Source of the DNA: JBQTIQ01 sp052387955
GTDB lineage: Bacteria > Actinomycetota > Acidimicrobiia > Acidimicrobiales > JACDCH01
DNA length: 64,000 nucleotides
Assembly: GCA_052387955.1 (NCBI GenBank)
Contig: JBQTIQ010000008.1
Coordinates: forward strand, 1 to 64,000
Reading direction: 5' to 3'
Shown: piece by piece, positions 1 to 8,374 of the stretch
Layout of the letters: each line of letters starts with the position of its first letter
How positions within the stretch are numbered: the first letter of the stretch is position 1
Notes under the pieces: model-generated
The model's input: the letters and a program-made list of their open reading frames with translations, nothing else
What the model was told of the DNA's origin: nothing
Databases searched by the model: none
Program-made: the position numbers and the translations under genes

Positions 1-48
1 ACTGGCTTTGGCGGCAATCGGGCCCCCCCCCTAACTGTGCTCGCTGCG

Positions 49-69
49 CCCCCCGCCCCGGGCGGGGGG
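49..69. terminator. GC-only palindrome, possible terminator
   Basis: Positions 49-58 and 60-69 form perfect 10-base arms made only of G and C around a single C. It lies downstream of the leftward SRPBCC gene, so it could stop transcription from either side. There is no T tract. Nothing else convincing was seen in 1-212. Confidence 0.3.
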
Positions 70-212
70 TGGCCGGCGCCGACGCACGCCAGGTGAAGTT
101 GGCGGACGGACCAGGTTGTCACCCGACGTTCATCGCGCCCTCGGTCCAGGGGTAAGCGCCGGCAGCGGGGACGAATGGTCGGGACCAGCCCTCGGATCCG
201 GTCGGATGGTGG

Positions 213-683
213 TCAGGCACGGCTGGCCACGCCGGCCAGCATCAGCTGCCACCATTCGGCGAAGCGCCGCTGGAACGTCGTCAGCGGAAAGCCGTGGCGG
301 GCGGCGTGCTCGGCGGGGATCGTGTCCCAACCGAAGTGCTCGACGGTGACCCGGGTCTGGTCGCCGGCGGATTCGAAGCGGACGTGGAGCTCGGTCTCCT
401 GGTCGTCGGTGAAGTTGGCGTGTCGCCACGAGAGCACCAGCGCCGACGGGGGGTCCCACACGGTGACCCGGCCGATCTCGAACACGTCGCCGTCGTCGTA
501 GGTCTCGATCAGGCGGCCGTTGGGGCCGGGCTCGAACGCGAGCGTTCCCGTTCGGCTGGGGCTGAACTCGAACAGGCCGTTGCGCTGCCACCACTGGCCG
601 ATCTGGTCGGTGAACACGGTGAAGGCACGAGCCCGCGAGGCGGCGACGCGGACCGCGACCAGCACCCGGGACCGGTCGGTCAT
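213..683 (-). CDS. SRPBCC (AHSA1/START-like) domain protein
   Basis: A 156-residue protein of the SRPBCC fold, a helix-grip domain that binds hydrophobic ligands. It has the typical run of this family: an N-terminal strand with VAVRVAASRARAFTVFTD, then WEV-type motifs replaced by VTVWDPPSALVLSW, a V(T/R)VEHFGWD strand, and a C-terminal helix (TTFQRRFAEWWQLML). The start at 683 is chosen because its ATG overlaps the stop of the upstream arsR gene as ATGA, indicating translational coupling. It is the last gene of a VOC-ArsR-SRPBCC operon, an arrangement common in actinobacteria and proteobacteria. The ligand is unknown. Confidence 0.85.
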   Translation of the reverse strand: MTDRSRVLVAVRVAASRARAFTVFTDQIGQWWQRNGLFEFSPSRTGTLAFEPGPNGRLIETYDDGDVFEIGRVTVWDPPSALVLSWRHANFTDDQETELHVRFESAGDQTRVTVEHFGWDTIPAEHAARHGFPLTTFQRRFAEWWQLMLAGVASRA

Positions 684-1018
684 CCGTCTTGCTCGACGTG
701 CTCGGCGAAGGCGGCGAGCTGCGATGCCCAACCCCTCTCCGTAGTGTCGAGCCAGTGCCGCAACTCGACCATCGGCGCCGAGCGCAACGTGTAGATGCGC
801 ACGCGGGCGTCGAAGTCGGGGTGGGCCTCGTCGACCAGGCCCCGCTCGCGCAGCACCCGCAGGTGTTTGCTCATCGTCGACGGCGTGGTGCCGAGCTGGG
901 CGGCCAGCTCGCCGGCGCGGAGCGGTCCTCGGGCGAGCAGTTCAACCGTACCCCGGCGCACCGGGTCGGCGAGGGCCGCCAGGGTCTTGTCGAGAAGGGC
1001 TGCGGCGGCGCCGGTCAC
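680..1018 (-). CDS. ArsR-family winged-helix transcriptional regulator
   Basis: A 112-residue ArsR/SmtB-type repressor. It has LADPVRRGTVELLARGPL, the recognition region TTPSTMSKHLRVLRERGLV (about residues 44-62) and a C-terminal dimer helix. No metal-binding CxC motif is visible, so it is more like the SdpR/PA-type sensors that accompany SRPBCC genes. The GTG start overlaps the stop of the upstream VOC gene (GTGA), and its own stop overlaps the SRPBCC start. The most likely role is autoregulation of this three-gene operon; the signal is unknown. Confidence 0.88.
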   Translation of the reverse strand: MTGAAAALLDKTLAALADPVRRGTVELLARGPLRAGELAAQLGTTPSTMSKHLRVLRERGLVDEAHPDFDARVRIYTLRSAPMVELRHWLDTTERGWASQLAAFAEHVEQDG

Positions 1019-1482
1019 GGCCAGTTGGTGGCCATGATCCGCTGGCCGATGGCCTGCTCGGCTTCTTCCCTGCTGACGTCGCGGACCTTGGTCGAGAACG
1101 TCCAGCGGTGGCCTTCGAGGTCGACCGCAACGTACGAGCGGTCGCCGTAGAACTGATCCTCCGGGGCCTTCTCGATGCCGGCGCCTTCCGCCGCGGCGTG
1201 CTCGTGGTGCTCGTCGACGCTGCCGTCGAGCTGCACGTGGAGGCGCTGGGTGTTGGCCCCGCCGACGCTGGCCGGGCTCCTGGCGAGCTCGGTCCACTCG
1301 GCGCCGACCATCACCCGGCCCTTGCCGTCGATCGCCATCTCGTAGTGGCACATCTCCGGCGCCTCGGGCGGGCCGTCGATCGCCATCGTGGTCTCGAACC
1401 CGAAGACCCGTTCGAGCCAGGCCAAGGCGGCCTTCGGGTCGCGATAGTGGAGGCTGGACACGAACACGTTGCTGTCGTCCAT
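1015..1482 (-). CDS. VOC (glyoxalase/bleomycin resistance) family protein
   Basis: A 155-residue single-chain VOC protein of the PhnB-like type. It contains FVSSLHYRDPKAALAWLERV at the N-terminus, GRVMVGAEW in the middle and EDQFYGDRSYVAVDLEGHRW near the C-terminus, where the glutamate and histidine usual for metal ligands are found. The start is set by an AAAGGA Shine-Dalgarno sequence about 6 bases upstream of the ATG. First gene of the operon with arsR and the SRPBCC gene. The substrate cannot be read from the sequence. Confidence 0.85.
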   Translation of the reverse strand: MDDSNVFVSSLHYRDPKAALAWLERVFGFETTMAIDGPPEAPEMCHYEMAIDGKGRVMVGAEWTELARSPASVGGANTQRLHVQLDGSVDEHHEHAAAEGAGIEKAPEDQFYGDRSYVAVDLEGHRWTFSTKVRDVSREEAEQAIGQRIMATNWP

Positions 1483-1506
1483 CGGACATCCTTTCGACTG
1501 CGGGCA

Positions 1507-1535
1507 ATAGTTGCCGAAATCGGGAATCAAGTCAA
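1507..1535 (-). promoter_or_regulatory. Probable promoter of the VOC-arsR-SRPBCC operon
   Basis: On the minus strand TTGACT (1535-1530) is followed after 17 bases by AACTAT (1512-1507). This would start transcription near 1500, just ahead of the Shine-Dalgarno of the VOC gene. The interval 1483-1645 is the divergent spacer to aat. Confidence 0.5.
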
Positions 1536-1645
1536 GGAGAGCCCTCTCCCTCGACGTGCTACCCCGCCGTCTCGTCCTGACAGGCCCCATTGCCGGTTGA
1601 CGGTGGGTTGACGGTGGTAGCCCGGCGCGGGGAAAGAATGGCGCG

Positions 1646-2317
1646 GTGCCGGTCGAACCTCCCCCGTGCCGTTGGGAGTTCCCGCCGGCGGTCTCGGCCG
1701 ACAACGCCGGCCTGGTCGGCTTCGGTGCCGACCTCGAGCCCGGGACGCTGCTGGGCGCCTACCGTCGGGGCCTGTTCCCCATGCCGGTCCGGTTCCGGGG
1801 GCCGATGGCGTGGTGGTCGCCCGACCCCCGGGGCATCATCCCCCTCCACGGGCTCCGAGTGAGCCGGTCCCTGCGCCGCTCGCTCGGCCGCTACGAGCTG
1901 CGCACCGACTCCGCCTTCGAGCAGGTGGTGGCGGCGTGCGCCGATCCCCGCCGCCGGGGCGCGTGGATCACACCGTCGATCCAGGCCGCCTATACCCGGC
2001 TCCACGACCTCGGTTGGGCCCACAGCGTCGAGGCCTGGTCACGTGACGAGGGCACGCTGGCCGGGGGGCTCTACGGCGTCGCCGTGGGCGGCCTCTTCGC
2101 CGGCGAGTCGATGTTCCACCGCGCCACCGACGCCTCTAAGGTCGCCCTGCTGGGCCTGGTCGAGATGTTGGGGGCCGGCGGTGACGGACGCCTGCTCGAC
2201 GTCCAGTGGGTCACCCCGCACCTGGCCACCCTCGGCGCCACCGAGGTGCCCGCCACCGGGTACCTCGAGCTGCTCGAAGCGGCCCTGGCCCAGCCGCTCC
2301 CGCCCGTGTTCGCCTGA
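1646..2317 (+). CDS. aat: Leucyl/phenylalanyl-tRNA-protein transferase
   Basis: A 223-residue L/F-transferase that adds Leu or Phe to the N-terminus of proteins carrying N-terminal Arg or Lys, sending them to ClpS/ClpAP. Family signatures are GLVGFGADLEPGTLLGAYRR, GLFPM, MAWWSPDPRGIIP, the conserved GGLYGVAVGGLFAGESMF block (about residues 140-160) and DVQWVTPHLATLGA. The GTG start has GGGAAAG about 9 bases upstream. It is a single gene 65 bases ahead of the mutase. The length is typical of the family. Confidence 0.95.
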   Translation: MPVEPPPCRWEFPPAVSADNAGLVGFGADLEPGTLLGAYRRGLFPMPVRFRGPMAWWSPDPRGIIPLHGLRVSRSLRRSLGRYELRTDSAFEQVVAACADPRRRGAWITPSIQAAYTRLHDLGWAHSVEAWSRDEGTLAGGLYGVAVGGLFAGESMFHRATDASKVALLGLVEMLGAGGDGRLLDVQWVTPHLATLGATEVPATGYLELLEAALAQPLPPVFA

Positions 2318-2382
2318 CTCGGGCAGATCGGCATCGCGGCTCCGGTCTGGCGTACGCCGGCGCCGGCGCCGACAATGGGCCG

Positions 2383-4359
2383 ATGGCCGAGCGCGATGCG
2401 CCCTGGATGATGCGGACGTACTCCGGGCATTCGACCGCCGAGGCCTCCAACGAGCTGTACCGCACCAACCTGGCCAAGGGACAGACCGGGCTGTCGGTCG
2501 CCTTCGACCTCCCGACCCAGTTGGGCTACGACCCCGACGACCCCCAGGCCCGGGGCGAGGTGGGCAAGGTCGGGGTGCCCGTGGCCCATCTCGGCCACAT
2601 GCGCCAGCTGCTCGACGGGATCCCGACCGACGACATGAACACGTCGATGACGATCAACGCCACCGCGGCGTGGTTGTTCGGGCTGTACGTGGCCAACGCC
2701 GACGACCACGGGGTGGCGCCGGCCCGGTTGCGGGGCACGACCCAGAACGACATCGTCAAGGAGTACCTGTCACGAGGGACCTACGTGTTCCCGCCCCGGC
2801 CGAGCCGGAGGCTGATCGTCGACATGGTCGCCTACTGCGCCACCCACGTCCCGCGCTGGAACCCGGTGAACGTGTGCAGCTACCACCTCCAGGAGGCGGG
2901 GGCGACGCCGGTGCAGGAGATCGCCTACGCGCTCTCCACCGCCGTCGGTGTCCTCGACGCGGTACGGGACTCCGGCCAGGTCGCCGCCGACCGGTTCCCG
3001 GCGGTGTTCGGGTCGATCTCGTTCTTCGTGAACGCCGGCATCCGTTTCGTGGAGGAGTTCTGCAAGCTGCGGGCCTTCGGCGAGCTGTGGGAGCGCATCG
3101 GGCGGGAGCGTTACGGGGTCACCGACGACCGTCTCCTCCGGTTCCGCTACGGGGTCCAGGTCAACTCCCTCGGGCTGACCGAGGCCCAACCCGAGAACAA
3201 CGTCGGCCGCATCGTCCTCGAGGCCCTCGGGGTCACGTTGTCGAAGCGGGCACGGGCGCGGTCGATCCAGCTGCCGGCGTGGAACGAGGCCCTCGGTCTG
3301 CCCCGCCCGTGGGACCAGCAGTGGTCGCTGCGGCTCCAGCAGGTGCTGGCCTATGAGACCGACCTGCTCGAGTACGACGATCTCTTCGACGGCTCGAAGG
3401 TCGTCGAGGCCAAGACCGGCGAACTGGGGGATGCGGCGTGGGCCGAGCTCACCGACGTGCTCGCCCGGGGTGGCGCCTTCGAGGCGATCGACGAGCTCAA
3501 GGGCCGTCTCGTACGCAGCCACACCGAGCGGGTCCGGCGGATCGAGAACGGCGAGCTCACGGTCGTCGGCGTGAACCGCTTCACCGAGACCGCCACGTCA
3601 CCGTTGAACAGCGCCGATTCGATCTTGCGGGTCGACCCCGCGGTGCAGGACCAGATGAGCGCCGACCTGGCCGCCTGGCGGTCGCAGCGTGACGACGCCC
3701 GGCTGCGGACGGCCCTGGCCGAGTTGGCCCGGGTGGCCCGGACCGACGAGAACATCATGCCGGCGACGATCGCCCTGGCCCACGCCGGCGGGACCACCGG
3801 CGAGTGGGCCGGCGCCCTGCGTGAGGTGTTCGGCGAGTACCGGGCGCCGACCGGAGTCGGGGGGGCGGGCGGGCTGGGCGGCGGCAACGACGGGCTGCGG
3901 GCGGTCGCAGTCAAGGCCAAGGCCATGGCCGGGGGCCCGCCCCGGTTGTTGGTGGCCAAGCCGGGCCTCGACGGCCACTCCAACGGGGCCGAGCAGATCG
4001 CGGTGGCCGCCCGCGACGCCGGTATGGAGGTCATCTATCCCGGCATCCGCCTGACCGTCGAGCAGATCGTCGTCACCGCCCGCGACGAGGACGTCGACGT
4101 GGTCGGCCTGTCGATCCTGTCCGGCTCGCACCTCGAGCTGGTGCCCGAGATCATCCGCCGGCTGCGTGACGAGGGCGTCGACGTCCCCGTGGTGGTGGGC
4201 GGCATCATCCCCGACGACGACCGCGACCAGCTGAGAGCGGCGGGGGTCGAGGCGGTCTACACGCCCAAGGACTTCGCCCTCGGCCAGATCATGGACGACA
4301 TCGCCGATCTCGTCGGCCGGCGCCGCGCCGAGGTCCAGCGGGCTACGAACGGAAGGTGA
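2383..4359 (+). CDS. ecm: Ethylmalonyl-CoA mutase (adenosylcobalamin-dependent)
   Basis: A 658-residue acyl-CoA mutase with both the substrate-binding barrel (about 1-500) and a C-terminal cobalamin domain (about 525-650) in one chain. The cobalamin motif DGHSNG carries the DxHxxG lower-axial histidine, followed by GLSILSGSH and VVVGGIIP. The barrel has RTYSGHSTA, MNTSMTIN, SYHLQEAGATP and VNSLGLTEAQPENN, which match the MeaA/Ecm branch rather than the two-subunit methylmalonyl-CoA mutases. It converts (2R)-ethylmalonyl-CoA to methylsuccinyl-CoA in the ethylmalonyl-CoA pathway. ccr lies about 9 kb away in the same window. The assignment over MCM rests on remembered family patterns. Confidence 0.87.
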   Translation: MAERDAPWMMRTYSGHSTAEASNELYRTNLAKGQTGLSVAFDLPTQLGYDPDDPQARGEVGKVGVPVAHLGHMRQLLDGIPTDDMNTSMTINATAAWLFGLYVANADDHGVAPARLRGTTQNDIVKEYLSRGTYVFPPRPSRRLIVDMVAYCATHVPRWNPVNVCSYHLQEAGATPVQEIAYALSTAVGVLDAVRDSGQVAADRFPAVFGSISFFVNAGIRFVEEFCKLRAFGELWERIGRERYGVTDDRLLRFRYGVQVNSLGLTEAQPENNVGRIVLEALGVTLSKRARARSIQLPAWNEALGLPRPWDQQWSLRLQQVLAYETDLLEYDDLFDGSKVVEAKTGELGDAAWAELTDVLARGGAFEAIDELKGRLVRSHTERVRRIENGELTVVGVNRFTETATSPLNSADSILRVDPAVQDQMSADLAAWRSQRDDARLRTALAELARVARTDENIMPATIALAHAGGTTGEWAGALREVFGEYRAPTGVGGAGGLGGGNDGLRAVAVKAKAMAGGPPRLLVAKPGLDGHSNGAEQIAVAARDAGMEVIYPGIRLTVEQIVVTARDEDVDVVGLSILSGSHLELVPEIIRRLRDEGVDVPVVVGGIIPDDDRDQLRAAGVEAVYTPKDFALGQIMDDIADLVGRRRAEVQRATNGR

Positions 4360-5377
4360 TCGGGAAGCAGCGGTCGGCGAGGGACGAGCCGAAGGCGTAG
4401 TGCTGATAGAGGCCGCCGAACATCTCCCGGGTGCGTTCCGTCCACGCCAGCGCCGCCGGGTCGGCGACGCGGTGCAGCACCTGCAGGACGCCGCCCTCGT
4501 AGACCCGGTACTCGGCCCACGTCCCCGGGAAGTCCTTCACGCAGGCAACCTCGACGTAGGGGACCTCGCCGGTCGACGCGAAGCGCCGTACCCGGTTGCG
4601 ATGGGTGTGGCCGGCGAAGTAGCCGGCGATGGCCTTCCGTCGGGCGATCACGTCGACGAGGCCTTCCGAGCTGTCGGGGTCGATGCCGAAGTACCCCGGC
4701 TCCCGTGCCGCCGCCCCCGGGTCCCAGGGGTGGTGGTGGCCCATGACCAGCATCGGCACACCGTCACGGCCGGCGTCGGCGGCGGCGTCGTCGAGCCAGG
4801 CGAGCTGCTCGCCGGTCAGCTGTCCCGACGGCCGGCCTTCGAGCGAGGTGTCGAGCACGGCCAACCGCAGCCCCGATAGCTCGACCAGCTGGACCGGCCA
4901 CGCGGCGAACGACATCCCCGGTTTGGCGTCGTGGTTGCCGCGCACGTGCACCAGGCGGTCACCGAAGGCGGTCCCGTAGAAGTCGAGGAACCGGTCGTAC
5001 TCGGCCGGGGCCCCGACGCTGGTCAGGTCGCCCTTCACCACGACGGCGCCAGGGCCGAGCGTCGTCATCTCGGCGATGGCGCAACGGTTCATCAGCTCCG
5101 GGTAGGGCTCCTCGCCGGGGCCGACCGTGTAGGCCGGTCCCAGGTCCATGCCCTCGATGACGCCGCATTCGGTCTCGCCGAAATGGACGTCGTTGGTGGT
5201 GGCCACCCGGCTCAGCAACTCGCCGCCGGGGCGGAGCAGCGTCCGGAAGGCCAGGCCGTCGTAGCAGTACTCGGTCCCGGGAGCAAGGCCCTCGTAGCGG
5301 CGGGCGCCGGTCCCGGCGAAAGCGACGGCCCCGTCGTCTGACACGGTGGTCAGCTCCCAGTGGGCCTCTGCGGTCAT
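4343..5377 (-). CDS. Metallophosphoesterase (calcineurin-like)
   Basis: A 344-residue protein with an N-terminal Fibronectin-like stretch (RRYEGLAPGTEYCYDG, about residues 27-42) and a calcineurin-type phosphoesterase domain. All the metal motifs are visible: NDVHFGE (DxH), VVKGDLTS (GD), HVRGNHD (GNHD), MGHHHP and FAGHTHRNR (GHTH). This is similar to the CpdA and purple-phosphatase-like groups. The substrate is unknown. The start is fixed by an ATGA overlap with the epsilon subunit gene, so it is co-translated with the carboxylase genes. Its last 17 bases overlap the 3' end of ecm on the other strand. Confidence 0.82.
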   Translation of the reverse strand: MTAEAHWELTTVSDDGAVAFAGTGARRYEGLAPGTEYCYDGLAFRTLLRPGGELLSRVATTNDVHFGETECGVIEGMDLGPAYTVGPGEEPYPELMNRCAIAEMTTLGPGAVVVKGDLTSVGAPAEYDRFLDFYGTAFGDRLVHVRGNHDAKPGMSFAAWPVQLVELSGLRLAVLDTSLEGRPSGQLTGEQLAWLDDAAADAGRDGVPMLVMGHHHPWDPGAAAREPGYFGIDPDSSEGLVDVIARRKAIAGYFAGHTHRNRVRRFASTGEVPYVEVACVKDFPGTWAEYRVYEGGVLQVLHRVADPAALAWTERTREMFGGLYQHYAFGSSLADRCFPITFRS

Positions 5378-5553
5378 AGAGGGCGGTCGCGCCTCACCGG
5401 TATGGGCTTCGACCACCACCGGCCCGAGAACCGCCATCGCGACACCGTCTCGGGCACGGTGGCGGCGTCCGCCGGGCGGGGCCAGAGGACTTCGACCGCA
5501 GCCATGATCGCGGCCAGCTCGTCGTCGGTGGGCCCGGCCCCGGTACCGGTCAC
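5374..5553 (-). CDS. Acyl-CoA carboxylase epsilon subunit
   Basis: A 59-residue protein matching the small epsilon subunit found only with actinobacterial acyl-CoA carboxylases. It has an N-terminal helix (DDELAAIMAAVEVL) and the C-terminal signature SRWRFSGRWWSKP. It binds and stabilises the carboxylase complex. Its GTG start overlaps the beta-subunit stop as GTGA, and its stop overlaps the phosphoesterase start as ATGA. It is easily missed because longer reading frames run through the same sequence in another phase. Confidence 0.8.
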   Translation of the reverse strand: MTGTGAGPTDDELAAIMAAVEVLWPRPADAATVPETVSRWRFSGRWWSKPIPVRRDRPL

Positions 5554-7100
5554 AACGGCGAGTTGCCGTGCTTGCGGGCCGGGAGCTCCTCGCGCTTGGA
5601 GCGCAGCAGGTCGAAGCCGGCGATGACCTTGGCCCTGGTCTCGGCCGGGTCGATGACGTCGTCCACGAAGCCGCGCTCGGCGGCGGCGTAGGGGTTGGCG
5701 AAACGTTCCGTGTACTCCTCGACCAGTTCCGCCTTGCGGGCGACCGGGTCGCGGGCCGACTGCAGCTCGCGCCGGTACACGATCTCGACCGCACCCTGGG
5801 GGCCCATAACCGCCAGCTCGGCCGACGGCCAGGCATAGGCGAGGTCGGCGCCGATCGACTTTGAGTTCATGACCACGTAGGCGCCGCCGTAGGCCTTGCG
5901 GACGACGATCTGGATGCGGGGGACGGTCGCCTCGCAGTAGGCGTAGAGCAGCTTCGCCCCGTGGCGGATGATGCCGCCGTGCTCCTGGTCGACGCCGGGA
6001 AGGAAGCCCGGCACGTCGACGAAGGTGAGCAGGGGCACGTTGAAGGCGTCGCAGGTACGCACGAACCGGGCCGCCTTCTCCGACGACTCGATGTCGAGCA
6101 CCCCGGCCAGGTGCATGGGCTGGTTGCCGACGATCCCGACCGGGTGCCCGTCGAGGCGGGCGAAGGCGCACACGATGTTGGGAGCCCACCGGCCGGCGTA
6201 CTCGAAGTACTCGCCGTCGTCCACCACCGAGGCGATGACGGCATGCATGTCGTAGGGCTGGTTGGGCGACGCCGGGACGAGCTCGATCAGCTCGGGGCAC
6301 CGGCGCTCGGGGTCGTCCTCAGCGGCAAAGGCGGGCGGCGGCTCGAGGTTGTTGGCGGGGAGGAACGACAGCAGGTAGCGCACGTCGTCCAGGCAGGCCC
6401 GGTCGTCGGCGGAGGTGAAGTGGCACACCCCTGACTTCGAGGCGTGGGCCAGGGCACCACCGAGGTCCTGCTGGGTGACCTCCTCGCCGGTGACGGTCTT
6501 CACCACGTCGGGCCCGGTGATGAACATGTACGACGTTTCCTCGACCATGAACACGAAGTCGGTCATGGCCGGCGAGTACACCGCCCCACCGGCACAGGGC
6601 CCCATGATCACGCTGATCTGGGGGATCACGCCCGACGACCTCACGTTGCGGAAGAAGATCCCGCCGTAGCTGTCGAGGCTGACCACCCCCTCCTGGATGC
6701 GGGCGCCGGCGCCGTCGTTGAGGCCGATGACCGGCGCCCCGACCTTGAGGGCCAGGTCCATGAGCTTGTGGATCTTCTCGGCGAATACCTCGCCGAGGGC
6801 GCCACCGAAGATCGTGAAGTCCTGGGCGAACACGAAGACCTTGCGGCCCTCGACGGTGCCCCACCCGGTGATGACGCCGTCAGTGTAGGGCCGCTGGGGG
6901 GCATCGGCGCTGCGGGTCCGCACCAGCAGGTCGAGCTCGTGGAACGAGCCGTCGTCGAGGAGGTACTCGACCCGCTCCCGGGCCAGCATCTTGCCTCGCT
7001 CGTGCTGACGCTGCACCGCCCGTTCGGAGCCGGCGTGGTACGCCTCTTCCCGCCGTTTGGTGAGCTGCTCGAGCCGCTCGCTCAGGGACTCTTGGGCCAT
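5550..7100 (-). CDS. pccB: Acyl-CoA (propionyl-CoA) carboxylase beta subunit
   Basis: A 516-residue carboxyltransferase of the biotin-dependent acyl-CoA carboxylase family. It has the two crotonase-like halves with oxyanion-hole motifs: GLNDGAGARIQEGV and GPCAGGAVYSP in the N half, and DVPGFLPGVDQEHGGIIRHG and RKAYGGAYVVM in the C half. It would carboxylate propionyl-CoA to methylmalonyl-CoA; acetyl-CoA is a possible second substrate. Start at the ATG ahead of AQESLSERLEQL gives the usual family length. The biotin carboxylase/BCCP alpha subunit is not in this window. Operon with the epsilon subunit and phosphoesterase genes. Confidence 0.92.
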   Translation of the reverse strand: MAQESLSERLEQLTKRREEAYHAGSERAVQRQHERGKMLARERVEYLLDDGSFHELDLLVRTRSADAPQRPYTDGVITGWGTVEGRKVFVFAQDFTIFGGALGEVFAEKIHKLMDLALKVGAPVIGLNDGAGARIQEGVVSLDSYGGIFFRNVRSSGVIPQISVIMGPCAGGAVYSPAMTDFVFMVEETSYMFITGPDVVKTVTGEEVTQQDLGGALAHASKSGVCHFTSADDRACLDDVRYLLSFLPANNLEPPPAFAAEDDPERRCPELIELVPASPNQPYDMHAVIASVVDDGEYFEYAGRWAPNIVCAFARLDGHPVGIVGNQPMHLAGVLDIESSEKAARFVRTCDAFNVPLLTFVDVPGFLPGVDQEHGGIIRHGAKLLYAYCEATVPRIQIVVRKAYGGAYVVMNSKSIGADLAYAWPSAELAVMGPQGAVEIVYRRELQSARDPVARKAELVEEYTERFANPYAAAERGFVDDVIDPAETRAKVIAGFDLLRSKREELPARKHGNSPL

Positions 7101-7158
7101 GATCGGCCCACGGTAGCGGCGGGCCCGGTCGGTCTCCCAGCGCGTAGCGTTCGCGTCG

Positions 7159-8268
7159 ATGCTGCTGCCATTGATGCCCCCGGTACGGCCCATGCTGTCC
7201 AAGGCCGTCGACGGCCTCGACGACCTCCCGGCCGGCGCTGACCTGGTGTTCGAACCCAAGTGGGACGGGTTCCGCTGCATCGCCTTCCGCGACGGGGACG
7301 AGGTCGAGCTGGGGTCGCGCAACGAGCGCCCGCTGACCCGCTACTTCCCCGACGTGGTCGAGGCGCTACGGCTCCAGCTCCCGTCCCGGGTGGTGGTCGA
7401 CGGCGAGATCGTGGTCGTCGGCCAGAGTGGGCTCGACTTCGATGCCCTGCTGCAGCGCATCCACCCGGCCGCGTCACGGGTGGAACGGCTGGCGGTGCAG
7501 ACACCGGCGTCGTTCATCGCCTTCGACCTGTTGGCCCTCGGGGACAGCGAACTGACCGGCCTGCCCTTCCACCAACGGCGGGCCGAGCTCGAGACCGCAC
7601 TCGCCGGCGTAGGCCCGCCGGTCCACCTCACCCCGGCCACCCGGTCGCGGGACCAGGCCGCCGACTGGTTCACCCGCTTCGAGGGCGCTGGCCTCGACGG
7701 GGTCATGGCCAAGCCGACCGAGCTCACCTACCAACCCGACAAGCGGGTGATGTACAAGGTCAAGCACCATCGCACCGCCGACTGTGCCGTCGCCGGCTTC
7801 CGGTGGCACAAGTCGGGCGACGGGGTCGGCTCGTTCCTGCTCGGCCTCTACGACCAGGACGGCACGTTGCACCATGTCGGCGTGGCGTCGTCGTTCTCGG
7901 CCAAGCTGCGCCGAACCCTGGCCGAGGAGGTCGAACCGCTGCGGGCCGGCGCCCTCGACGGCCACCCCTGGCGGGAGTGGGCCGAGGTCATGGCCCACGA
8001 GGCCCAGCGCCTGCCGGGAGCGCAGAGCCGTTGGAACGCGGGCAAGGACCTGTCGTGGGAACCGCTGCGGGTCGAACGGGTGGCCGAGGTGGCCTTCGAG
8101 CAGCTGCAGCACGTCGCCTCGCCGGGAGGCCATGGCGGGCGCCGCTTCCGCCATTCGTCGCGTTTCCGGCGCTGGCGCCCCGACCGTGACCCCGCTTCGT
8201 GCACCTACGACCAGCTCGACGTCGCCGTCCCCTTCGAGCTCGCCCAGGTCTTCGGCGCGGGCCGGTGA
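7159..8268 (+). CDS. ATP-dependent DNA ligase (LigC/LigD ligase type)
   Basis: A 369-residue ATP-dependent ligase. Motif I is EPKWDGFR with the adenylated lysine at about residue 34. Downstream are SRNERPLTRYFPD (motif Ia/III region), VVDGEIVV (motif III), GVMAKP (motif IV) and KVKHHRTADCAVAGF (motif V), followed by an OB-fold. This matches the actinobacterial LigC group that acts in repair and end joining. It diverges from pccB across 58 bases and is followed by a LigD-like polymerase gene, which supports a role in NHEJ or gap repair. No Ku gene is visible in the window. Confidence 0.9.
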   Translation: MLLPLMPPVRPMLSKAVDGLDDLPAGADLVFEPKWDGFRCIAFRDGDEVELGSRNERPLTRYFPDVVEALRLQLPSRVVVDGEIVVVGQSGLDFDALLQRIHPAASRVERLAVQTPASFIAFDLLALGDSELTGLPFHQRRAELETALAGVGPPVHLTPATRSRDQAADWFTRFEGAGLDGVMAKPTELTYQPDKRVMYKVKHHRTADCAVAGFRWHKSGDGVGSFLLGLYDQDGTLHHVGVASSFSAKLRRTLAEEVEPLRAGALDGHPWREWAEVMAHEAQRLPGAQSRWNAGKDLSWEPLRVERVAEVAFEQLQHVASPGGHGGRRFRHSSRFRRWRPDRDPASCTYDQLDVAVPFELAQVFGAGR

Positions 8269-8374
8269 GCGAGCTTGCGAGCGAATCAGCCAGCACCGCG
8301 TTCCTCGCTCATCGGTTGCCGAGCGCGCGATGCGGTTGCGGTCGTCACGGGCGCCAGGTCTTGAAGGGGAGCCG